A stretch of 64,000 nt of DNA from NCBI RefSeq assembly GCF_034140825.1, contig NC_089041.1, positions 3,358,001-3,422,000 on the forward strand, given 5' to 3'. Positions 21,372-31,806 of the stretch are shown here, one piece after another. Under the pieces are notes generated by a model. It was not told the DNA's origin, did not search any database, and saw only the letters and a program-made list of their open reading frames with translations. Position 1 is the first letter of the stretch. Each line of letters begins with the position of its first letter. The translations under genes were made by a program, and so were the position numbers. This stretch comes from Oryza sativa Japonica Group (taxonomy: Eukaryota > Streptophyta > Magnoliopsida > Poales > Poaceae).

Positions 21372-24037
21372 TCATCCGACACTGCTACTGACAGTCAGAC
21401 TCTTTCTCCTGAAGTATACAAAGAAACAGGCGAAACAGAAGTCATAAAAGCCTCTTACGTACCTGGCAGTATGACATCTCTTTCTCCTGAAGATTATGAA
21501 GGAAATCCACTGTAAAAGTGAAAATGATTTAAGGGGTGATATTACTATTAGAGAGATGGAATCGTAAATGTTGCCAGACTTGCCGGTTTCTGGAGGCAGT
21601 AGAAAATTAAGTTTAATTCAAGAGCACATTTCTAATGCAGAAAAGACTACAGCAGCAAAGAACATTTTCCTTATCATTTCTCGAGTGATAATTTCAGGTT
21701 GGAAGCGGATGTGGCATTGAACTATTGCATATATAGTACTAGAATTTAGAATAGCATAGCAGGATACTTAGACCGAGTTTAGTTCTAAAATTTTTCTTCA
21801 AACTTCTAACTTTTCCACCACATCAAAACTTTCCTATGCACACAAACTTTTAACTTTTTCATCACATCGTTTCAATTTCAGCTAAACTTTCAATTTTGGC
21901 GTGAACTAAACACACCCTTCATTGGAATGATCAATTTATAATTTGAACTAACGAAGCTGTAAAAGCTGTAGCATGGAAGTGAAATGAAAAGTTCAGAAAC
22001 CATTGGTTTGCAGAGCAATACATAGCATAATAATCCACCAAGTATATTGAACATTTCAACATTAGCAGAGCAACAACGAAATTCAAGGCCTTAAGGCGAA
22101 ATCCACTGTAAAATGAACCGTACTTGCGTAACGCTATGACAGACTTGTTCAGAAAATACATGACGTATTGCACCAAACAAAAATGAAATAATCTTGGAGA
22201 AAATATGCTAGCCAACATGCACACAGCATCCTGTTTAGTGATCCTATTCAGATTATGTCAAAAGCTCTGACTTGGCATTAGGAGGACACACAAAGTGGAT
22301 TAAACAACAGGAATAATCCCTGCGAGGCTCTATGCCTTTTGGAACAAGTCAACCAAAAATGGTTCGAGGAAATGATCTTGACAGTCAACACGTCTACTAT
22401 GCAATTGCTGACACAATAACGACTACAGTTAACCACTCCATGTTTAATAATTACGGCTATGTTTAGTTCGTGTGCTAATTTTTTTTAAGTTTATGGACAC
22501 ACATTTAAAATATTAAACGTAAACTAATAACAAAACAAATTACAGATTCCGTTTGTAAACTGCGAGACGAACCTATTAAGCCTAATTAATCCGTCATTAG
22601 CAAATGTTTACTGTAGCACCACATTGTTAAATCATGACGTAATTAGGCTCAAAAGATTCGTCTCGCGATTTACATGCAAACTATGTAATTGCTTTTTTTG
22701 TCATCCACATTTAATGCTCCATACATGTGTTTAAACATTTGATGTGATAGAAAAGTTGAAAAAAGTTGAAAGTTTGAAGAAAAAAGTTTGAATCTAAACA
22801 CGGCCTACATCAACTAGCCGAAACCAAAATTTCGAAGTTATTGCAAGGCAGGAGAATTAAGGACCATTTTGATTTGAAGCCAAAATGTGCCCTATAAATT
22901 GTTGGCAGTTGACATTTTGAATAGTATTTTGACGGTGTTCGGTTGCAACCAAAATGTTCCTACAAACCCATAACATTTATCCTCCAATACTACTTAAAAC
23001 ACCATTTTGATTTGAGCATGAAAGGGAACTTTTATTTAAGGCCAACATTTTTTTTAAGGGATTTAAGGCCAACATTTTAAAAGTGTACAACATGGCGAAT
23101 AACAGCTCAGTGAAATCAGGCAAAATTTGAACAAGTTTTATCCATTTAAGAGCCAGAAGTGCTTTGTTCAGAACATTAATTAAGCAAGACAAGATTGATC
23201 ATCCAATACAAATGCACAGAGCTGAAATTCTACCTTGCAAACGGCGAGCACCGAGAACCTCGGCCTCTCCGCCGCCACGGCGACGGCGCCCCTCTCGCCG
23301 GCCACCGCCGCCTCCCGGCACAGCCTCCGCGCCACCTCCCTCGCCAGCACCGCCTGCGCGCGCTCCGCCCGCAGCGCCGCCACCTCCCTCCGCATCGCCG
23401 ACCAGTCCACCTCGAGCGCCTCCACCCTCGCGTACAGATTCTCCGTCACCTCGGCGCCGCAATCCGCGGCCGGCGCCGTCGCGGCCGCGTACGCGAACAC
23501 CTTCTCCGACGGAGGCGGCGACGCAACCACCGAGCGGCTCTCCCTGTCTGCCTCCGCGTCCAGGTGTTCGACGGGAGGCTGCAGCTGCTCTTGCTGGTTG
23601 CTTCCGTCGTCGTCGTCGGGGTCGATGCCGTGGGCGTGGAGGAGGGAGAGGTAGGAGGCGGCGAGCGCGGAGAGGGAGGCGAGCTCGTCCTGGAGCTCCC
23701 CGTCGCGGTCGGCGCGGCCGTCGGCGAGGCGGCGGAAGTGGCGGGCCTCCAAGAGCGCGGCGGCCTTCTCCCGCTGCAGCCGCTCGATCATCAGCATCGC
23801 CTCGCTCGCCGCCGTCTCCGCCGCGGCGCGCTCCGCGTCCAGCTCGGCGCGGAGGTCCCGCTCCTCCGCCTCGGCCGCCTCCTTCTCCGCCCGCAGCCGC
23901 TCCACCGCCTCCTCCATCTCCTCCACCCGCCGCCCGAGCTCCCTCTCCTCCTCCGCCTCCGGCACGCGGCGCCTCACCGACCGCGGCCACGACGACGCCG
24001 ACGTCGACGGCCAAGAGGCGGTGGCGATAGGATCCAT
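21372..24037 (-). CDS. GTD-binding (DUF593 / zein-binding) coiled-coil protein
   Basis: Exon 1 is 24037-23234 (268 codons, ending FSVLAVCK before GTAGAA). Residues ~45-125 are a GTD-binding domain: ELDAERAAAETAASEAMLMI, then ERLQREKAAALLEARHFRRL. This family (maize floury1, plant MyoB proteins) links myosin XI tails to membranes or ER bodies. A second heptad-rich stretch lies at about 195-245. The best second exon is 21509-21372: after TTTTACAG it reads WISFIIFRRKRCHTARYVRG and stops after 45 codons. That gives 313 aa and a hydrophobic-plus-basic tail like that of relatives. An alternative acceptor at 22105, or further splicing at a strong GTACGTAAG donor near 21462, is possible. Exon 1 is secure; the 3' model is inferred. 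Confidence 0.72.
21772..21917. mobile_element. small MITE (GTTTAGTTC ends) in the DUF593 intron
   Basis: About 146 bp with inverted ends GAGTTTAGTTC and GTGAACTAAACACACCC. The sequence matches the copy at 39647-39793 closely. No coding content. Confidence 0.6.
22455..22805. mobile_element. MITE with 3-bp TSD, copy 1, in the DUF593 intron
   Basis: Ends GGCTATGTTTAGTTCG and CTAAACACGGCC, flanked by TAC on both sides (22452-22454, 22806-22808). The interior has ACGGACACACAT-like and GATTCGTCTCGCGATTTAC phrases shared with 32365-32705 and more distantly with 56959-57301. The 3-bp TSD suggests a PIF/Harbinger-type mobiliser, but the superfamily is not certain. Confidence 0.72.
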
Positions 24038-25500
24038 GGGAGCGTGCAGGTGAAGCCGGTCGACGCGCGCGCGCGCGCTCGGGAAGCTAATGGAATTACG
24101 CGGGTTAAGCTTTGGAATGTGCCGTTTGGATAGCTTGGATTTGATTAGAACTATTTGTGCGAGCTCACTGTTAGGAATCTCTCCTCACTCTCTAGGTGTT
24201 AATCACAAACACTCAAATTTTCTTTCTCGTGGACACACTCACAGAAGAACTGAAAGAACACACTCAAGCTTTTGGTTGACGCAGCCAACTAGCTCACATC
24301 GTTTTCTTGTTTATATAGACTCAGTACATGCAAAGAGATAACAATGGCCAAACCCACTAAGCCACAACTCACGCCATGCACACAAACGTGGGATGCCCAT
24401 GCACTAAGTAACTAACTAATCCTACTTATTTGCCAAGAAATCCCTTTACATGATTACCACTAATCGCAGCACATGCAGCTAATCACTAGCAACAACTAAA
24501 TCTCATGCACAGCTAGGACCGATTCACTCGGCTAATACTGACCTTGCCTTTCTTGCAATTCGGCTACTTCTCGCAGCACTCCACATGCAGTTGAGCTTGG
24601 TCTTCATGAACGTTGTTTGCTCCATTCTCGCACCACCGCATCGCACGGCACGTCGGCATCTCGCCAATGAGCTGGAGCCAAACTAAATATGCAGTGACCT
24701 ATACTACATGTAAACAAAATAGAACCATGCATATATTCTAATTAATGACAAGATTAAACTCTATCACTCACTAGCACTAAAATGAGATACTACTATATCA
24801 TTAGCACATACTATTAATTAAATATTAATTACTATAAGCTTAAAAAAAATTATTTTGTTTTCTAAAACTTTTATGTAGAAATTCTATTATGTAAAATACA
24901 ATGTTTAGCAGTTAGGGAAAATATGCTAATAGAATATGAGAGAGTTGCTTGCCCAGTTTGCAGAAACAAACTCAGCCTAAAATTGGATGATTTGGTGTAC
25001 TCCGTATTAAACCAAAAAGAAAAGTTAATCATCAATTGGTTAATGGTTAATGCAGCTATGTTAGCTGTGTTATGTTTGTGCTTTCCACGTCGCGTTACGG
25101 GCTTACGGCAGCCACAGTCCACAGACATAAGGTGGTAAATTGATTTGGTTTAATTTCAATTTTTCAAGAAAGGTAGAATTTATTAGTATTCGGCCAAATG
25201 TGTAAACTCGGTGCAATTCAGTGGTAGAATACGAGCCAAGCAAACGCTGTCTTTTGTCTTGCGGATTTTCGTAGAGTATGACTGTCTTGTCCTGTATCGC
25301 CACTCTCACTCTGTCACTCAGGCTGAGATAACGTACGGCATATAGAGTATAGACGTACCCGGCTAGCTACCTCAAAAAAAAAAAACTTAGCAAACAATTT
25401 TGTAATTCAAACACGATTAACAAATCTAAGATAGAGAAAAAAAAAGAAAAAGGTCTCCTCCTCAATGAAAAATGTTTGGTAGTTGGCACGTGGTGATATA
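24038..25500. other. 5' flank of the DUF593 gene and spacer
   Basis: 131 bp separate the DUF593 ATG from a solo LTR (24169-24766), and include a GCGC run. After the LTR the DNA is AT-rich, with a possible degenerate MITE at about 24770-24915. No gene is recognised up to the hAT element. Confidence 0.5.
24169..24766 (-). mobile_element. solo LTR, probably Ty1/copia, upstream of the DUF593 gene
   Basis: The element runs TGTTAGGAATC to CTCTATCA with a perfect 5-bp duplication CTCAC at 24164-24168 and 24767-24771. Read on the minus strand it starts TGATAGAG and ends ATTCCTAACA. It has TATATAAAC at 24317-24309, followed by the T- and GTGT-rich leader usual for copia LTRs. No internal region is present. 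Its transcription direction is the same as that of the DUF593 gene. Confidence 0.82.
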
Positions 25501-26652
25501 CAGGGGCGGGCCCAGTGTATATTCAAGGGTATTCAGATGTATACGCAAGATTTTTGGACAAAAAATAGGTATATATACTCTATAGTTCGTATATGTATTT
25601 AAAAAATTAAAAAAGAAACCTTAAACTGCTCATATTGGACCTTATTTCACCATTTCTTCTCTATTGGGCCAAAACTTCCCACTCCCCTCCCCCTTTCCTC
25701 TCAGCCCGCGGTCTAATTGGGCCGTTGTCAACCTTGCATCTCAGCCCATTTCGACATATCCCCAATTCCCCTCCCATCTAACCCTAATTCGCCTCCCCAT
25801 CCATCCCGACAGTTGCGCAGGCGTGCGGCTGGCGGCGCGCCGCCGAGCAGGCGGGGCTTGTGGCGCCGGCCCGGCCGCGCGACTCGTGCCCTCGTGCTCG
25901 TGGTCGTGGGATGTGGGGCGCCGCGCCGGGCGCAGGGCGGTAGGCGGCTGCGCCACTGAGGGCTGCCGGCACCTGGCCTGGCCGGCTGACCGGCTCAGCC
26001 GCGCAGGGCAGGACCGCAGAAGCAGGAGCAGGACAGCAACAGCAAGCCGCGCAGGACAGGAGCAGCACAACAGTGACAACACAGTGAGTGACTAAATCTG
26101 TACATGCACAAAATTTGAATAAATGTAGTGAAGATTTTAGGATTGGGAGCTGCAATTCACTGATTTAGTGAGTACACAAATTTGAATAAATGTAGTGAAA
26201 ATTTTAGGATTGGGAGCTGCAATTCACTGATTTAGTGAGAGTGTACTTGCTTGCTTAGTTTGTAGTGGTCTAGTGGACACTGGACGGTAGTTCATAGTTC
26301 ATACCATATTATCAAATTTGTTTAATTTTCAGAACTGAAACATGAAGACGAAGAAGGGCCAGCTGTTGATTTAAACTCTTTTTTGGAGAAACAAGATGGG
26401 GCTTCATTAAAAAAAATTCAATTTGCAAGCTAAGGACAAGGACATCATCGATTATTTTCAAAATATCAAGCGTCGAAAAGTTAATCTCTAAATTGTAAGA
26501 TTTCTTCCTAATTTATCATTTTCTTTCATTTTTGTATTTCATATGTTATTATGTTGGCACTTTGATATGTTTAGGCTTTTAGGTGTATGAACAATTTTTT
26601 TTACCCCTTCTCATTTCGAATACACAAGTTCAAAAACCTGGGCCCGCCACTG
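25501..26652. mobile_element. hAT element, non-autonomous
   Basis: Terminal repeats CAGGGGCGGGCCCAG and CTGGGCCCGCCACTG (inverse CAGTGGCGGGCCCAG) are flanked by a perfect 8-bp duplication GTGATATA (25493-25500, 26653-26660), the hAT signature. A remnant near 26430-26475 could encode DIIDYFQNIKRRKV, like the N-terminus of hAT transposases. A GC-rich block (25800-26060) of unknown origin lies inside. It ends about 290 bp before the RIO1 ATG. Confidence 0.88.
26106..26240. repeat. ~66-bp tandem duplication inside the hAT element
   Basis: Two near-identical copies of a unit containing TTTGAATAAATGTAGTGAA, then AGGATTGGGAGCTGCAATTC and ACTGATTTAGTGAG. Only a few positions differ. Confidence 0.85.
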
Positions 26653-26798
26653 GTGATATATAATAGCAGAAGAGAAAGAGACCAGTTACTTTCTCTAACT
26701 TTCTCCGAAACTCGTCAAAATTTCGGTGATATAATTTATTTTCCACGAATTTTCGGTGTAACTCATGTGTACAGGCTGGAAAAATTAAGCCCAAAATC

Positions 26799-26891
26799 TA
26801 TATAGAAGGGCCGATATTAAGGCCCACAAGAGAAAGGCCGTAGCCCATTAGGGCCCACCATACGGCCACGATAAGTAGTAGTAAGCCCATA
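26799..26891 (+). promoter_or_regulatory. RIO1 proximal promoter with GGCCCA site II-type motifs
   Basis: GGCCCA occurs at 26821-26826 and within GGGCCCA near 26851-26857, with AGCCCAT near 26842 and 26884. Such TGGGCC/GGCCCA elements, bound by TCP factors, are common upstream of plant ribosomal and ribosome-biogenesis genes, which fits RIO1. A CTATATAG is near 26800. Confidence 0.5.
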
Positions 26892-26942
26892 TGCGTAATC
26901 CCCCGCGTGTTGCCACGACCGTTCCAGGGTTTTGCTTCAACC

Positions 26943-29900
26943 ATGGCGACCGCCGCCGCCGCCGCCGCCGTGTACCTTCCCGAGGTGGATAGCCGCTTCG
27001 CCGACGCCGACGAGGAGGAGGAGGAGGAAGCGACGGTGAGGCCAGTCGAGGTGGCCGAGAGTAAGGATCAGGAGGAGGTGGAGGAGGAGGAGGATGAAGA
27101 GGAGTGGTCGGACTCCGACGTGGCCGATGCGCTCGACTGGCTCGACGCCGCGGAGGGCCCCGACGGCTCCGGCCGGCCAGCGGCCGCCTTCACGGCGGCA
27201 GGAGGCGCCGCCGCGGCGCGGAGGCCGAACGCGCACGGCGGGGTGCTGTCCCGCCCGTTCCAGCCGATCTCCAACCGCACGCAGAAGCTCGCCTCGCACA
27301 TCCGCGCCACACCCCTGGAGGTATGCAGCTTCCAACTCCTCTCTCTCTCGCCTCGTAGTAGTCGGTGCCTCGTGCTTTGTGTTGGTTGCACACTCCAATT
27401 TTTCACTGGGCCTGCTTATGTGATGATCCCATGTTTGCGTAATTTCACTTTGCAAGCGATTAGTGTATGCAATTACGTTATAAATTTTGGAGTATATTGT
27501 TTTGTTTTGGAATTTAGACAATCCATTCATCCTAGAACCCCGTATTGTTCAACTTGATTTCATGTAACTTTGCAGTAAAAAAAAAACTGCGGTGCTTAGC
27601 CCTGTAGCAAATCGGAGTGCTTACCTGTGTGCGTGTGCGCGTTGTGCGAGTGTGAGGAATGCTTGTTCACCTGTGTGTTGTGGTACTTTGTGAAGTTGTG
27701 CTGAAATGCAATGTGGTGAATTTTGAATTGTCCAGGAATGGGAAGGTAGAATGAACGTGGGGATGTCAAATTCAGTGACGACTGCGATAAGGGACAGCAT
27801 AAGGGAGACGGCAATTGGGAAAACAAGGAACACAGAGAAGGCTGATCGTGCTACAGTAGAACAGGTATACACATTTTCTTAGTAGGTTGTATCCATTTCA
27901 CTCTTGTGCTTCTTAAATTTACTATGTGCTGCCTGCACTTCTGCCCCCTTTTGTGTTTAATAGCAAACTAAAAAAGCATCCATCTCTGTTCATCCGAGTT
28001 TGCTCTTATTATGTGTACACCAACTCCGTGTGTTATATATTATATAATGCCTTGTTTAGCTGTACCGCATGGACAATAATTTGGACTGTATCATTCAAGA
28101 AAATCGCTCTAGTGCAATTGACTGCTTTGGTAGGAAGTTCCTAAGATGTATTTTTTTTATGGCCTGTTGTGTTCACAAGGTTGGTAGGCAGTAGTTTTTA
28201 ATATAAGCTTGAACAACACTGACTTAATGCCTAGTGCATTTGCTATAATGTTGTTAACTAGCATATTATCTCATATTTTCATTTCTCCTTTATATGTCAT
28301 CCATTAATACTTATAATCTTTGTGTGCTTGATATCCATAAGAATGCTCTCTTAGCCATGTGATTTTCTTATTTTTGAGGTTATGATTCAATGAAATTTTC
28401 AGTGGTTATAGCTGCAGCATCTATCTCTTGTATCCTATCTAGAGAAAGTTATGATCTTCTAGAAAAGTGATAACATGTTTTGACTTATATGATTGATGAT
28501 ATTTTTGTGAAATGATTTTTGACAACTAGACGGGATTTTGTTTGTTCACATGCAGGCTATTGATCCAAGAACACGCATGGTTCTGTTCAAGATGTTAAAC
28601 CGGGGGGTTTTTAATACCATAAATGGGTGCATTTCTACAGGGAAAGAGGTATTTTTTTAGTTCAACTGCATATCTTATTGACATTGCTTTCTGCTATTTG
28701 CAATTTACTTTCGTATGTGGATAAGAAAGCATGTTGAGAATATATACATAGTATAGAGCACTTTAGCTGTATACAAAAGATACAGAATCTGGCCTGGACT
28801 GCAAGTGCAATTTTCTTTTCTCTATGCAGGCAAATGTCTATCATGCATCAAAGGCTGATGGCCAGGAGTTAGCGATCAAAGTCTATAAAACATCTGTCCT
28901 TGTTTTTAAGTAAGGCATAGATCTATCTACGTATTCTTTTGTAACAGGGTACTTTTTGACAGCTACTGCAGATATGTTGATTATGGATATGTTCTGTGTT
29001 TTCTAGTTTTACTAAAACAACTTGTTCTAAAAATAACTTGCATGTGAACAAACTACATTATTCTCTTCTTGCAGGGATAGAGACCGATATGTCCATGGAG
29101 ATTACCGCTTTAGACATGGTTACTGCAAGCATAATCCTCGGAAAATGGTGAAGACCTGGGCTGAAAAGGAAATGAGAAATCTTTTACGGTGAGATTCTTC
29201 TCATTTTTGCATCATTCATGCTTTACTCAGTAAATTTTCTTCTTTCAACGGGATTCTTCTGTTGCCTGAATTATTTTTTGTGTTATAAAGGGATGCAATT
29301 AGAGACAAACTTATTTCTGTTTTGGTTTAGCCAAATGTTTTCAATTGTTCAACAGGAACAATCCTATGCAAATACAATAGTTGATTATTTGAATTTCATA
29401 TGCTTATTGTTACCATTGTTTCAGAGTTGGAGCAGCTGGAATCCGATGCCCAAAACCATTGCTCCTGAGGCTTCATGTACTGGTGATGGAATTTATAGGT
29501 AAAACTTGTGTTTTAACATTTGTCAATTGGATGCTTGTCAACTTCTCTATCTATAAAAAGGGTAAAATTTGGATGCTTGTTAACATTTGTCAATTCTATG
29601 GAATTATCAATAATTCAGTACATCTTGTAATTCGATTTGGTTTTCCTTCAGGAAAAGGAGGTTGGGCTGCTCCTCGTCTCAAGGATGCTGCTTTATCTGA
29701 TGATAAGTTGCGTGAAAGTTATTTTGAGGTACATGACGTATCTTGTGAAGATAAAGATAATATTGTAGTTCATATTAATTGTAAATCTGTAATAGATCCA
29801 TCTGCTCTATATTACATTGCTTCTTACCCAGGATAGAAAACTTGCTGTATCCATGTACAACACGCAGTGGCTGTCATCAATTGTGTCTGATGACGCATTG

Positions 29901-31806
29901 ACATTGAATTCTTCACATCCTATCATAATGTCATGTAGAAAGGATTGTTTGTATCTATTTACAGATAATAAATACGCACTAATGTGAATGCAATGTGACA
30001 GCTGAAGACAAGGCCGTATTTTCCTCAGTTCCTAGAAATCTGGAAAGGTTTAAGTGGGTAGTAGGGCCGTGGATCTAGGAGAGTCTCTATTAGCAACATG
30101 TTCAGCATTGTTTTTTGGGTTTGAACCTAATTAAATGCCCACTTCATTTTGATGTGCTATCATGCAAAATGTGTGGTGATAATGTTCATGCATGAAAACT
30201 CTTTTGCATAGTTTTTCCCCTGATATCCAAGCAGTAGCATATATCCTTCATTTGCTCATGCCCATGGACACTATTGTATCTTTACTGTCAAGTATTCAGA
30301 AAAGTTCGGCAGATTAAGGTGTTGCCTCTAGAACAATGGGAGCATAAGTACTCCTGCAATATGCACTTATTGTTTTTTCGTAAGGGAACTGTTTAGTGTA
30401 TTTTTTATGTGTATAACACCTTCAGTTTTCCCATATGCAACTTCTTTTTCAGTTAATTACGACAATGCGGACACTCTACCAAAAATGCAAACTGGTCCAT
30501 GGTGATCTGAGTGAATACAACATTCTTTATTTCGAGGTAGTTGAACTCTGTTTATTATATTTTTTAACATCATTTTTTTTTTCAGATCAATGGCTCTGAT
30601 TCCCACCATTTATTCTCCTTGTGCAGGGACACTTGTATATCATTGATGTTTCGCAGTCCGTTGACCTTGATCATCCTTCAGCGTTGGAATTCTTGAAGGA
30701 AGATTGCTTGCATGTTACTGTGAGTAGAAGTTGAATTGACACTGCATAGACATTCGTAGGTTGTGATATTCAAATGTGTGTGATGCTATTTGCAGGACTT
30801 CTTTAAAAAACGTGGTGTTGCTGTCATGTCAGTAACAGAACTATTTAATTTTGTGATTGATCAAAATATTGCTGATGAAGATGTTGATCATTACCTGGAA
30901 AAGGTATTTTCTCAATGTCACCTTTCAGTCTTTCTATAGCCACTGAGTTCTAGATGTGCCCTGATCATGTTGCTTTATGATGGGCAGAATGTCTGATGGA
31001 TTAACAATTTTGTTGTGATGTTAGATTCAGCAAAAGATGTTGGAAAATGGAGATATGGTTGCAAACGACGATGAAATCACCCCAACAGTCTTGGTTCAGG
31101 TAAGATAATGAATAAGTTAATATCATTGTTTGCACAGTTTGCCAAAAAATCTCTATTTACTAAACATTATGTTACTCATCAATCATGGATAATTCAATAT
31201 TTAACTCTACATTTATTTTGTTGGTTCTACATGCTTTTGCTCTACAGTATATATAGGCCGTGATCTTTGCTAGATCTATGACTTACACTATTTTGTAATT
31301 ACGTTGTGTTCATTTTGTTTCGTTTGTAATGTTTGTGCTGCATGCTGTATGATGGCGTATGTTTGAATTACTGATGCTTGATTGTTAATTCTATTTCATA
31401 GACGCTGGATTATGTGAAGCAATGCGAAGCAGATATTGTCAACATGTCATTGATGCAACGCCCATCCTTCGCGAATGAACCAACAGCGGATAAGCTTTAC
31501 AACCAACCATTGCTAGGATTTGTGCGGAATAAAAACGAGCCTACCAAAAACCAGCAAGTACAATCAGAAGAACCTTTGGATCTGCAAAATAAGTGCTCCT
31601 CGGAACATAGTGAATCTTGCACTAGTTCCGATGAAGACGGTTCATGGCATGAGATTTTGAAGGTGGGACCTGAGGAAAGGAAGGCTGCTCGGAAGGAAAA
31701 CAAGAAGAAAGTAAAAGCAGAAAAGAGAGAAGCTCGCAAAGATAAGATCCCAAAGGCTGAGAAGAAGAAGAGGAAGAAAATGGCAAAAGCCAAGTGCAAG
31801 CGGTAG
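26943..31806 (+). CDS. RIO1 serine/threonine-protein kinase, 12 exons
   Basis: Exons: 26943-27320, 27736-27864, 28556-28648, 28830-28909, 29075-29188, 29425-29498, 29652-29728, 30453-30536, 30627-30719, 30796-30903, 31025-31099, 31402-31806. All junctions are GT-AG and stay in frame, giving 569 aa. An acidic N-terminus (about 20-60) precedes the RIO domain. The flexible loop is STGKEA (196-201), the ATP lysine is K217 in AIKVYK, and [18 protein letters not shown] is the RIO1 signature. The catalytic Asp is D333 in HGDLSEYN, and the metal-binding Asp is D350 in IDVSQSV. The tail is Lys-rich. RIO1 acts in late cytoplasmic 40S subunit maturation. The start ATG sits in CCATGGCG; an upstream in-frame extension would need a non-ATG codon. 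All key residues are present. Confidence 0.96.

Noticed and set aside
23164-24133. Long plus-strand frames opposite the DUF593 first exon
   Set aside because: Same GC-rich shadow effect. The minus strand encodes a recognisable GTD-binding domain.
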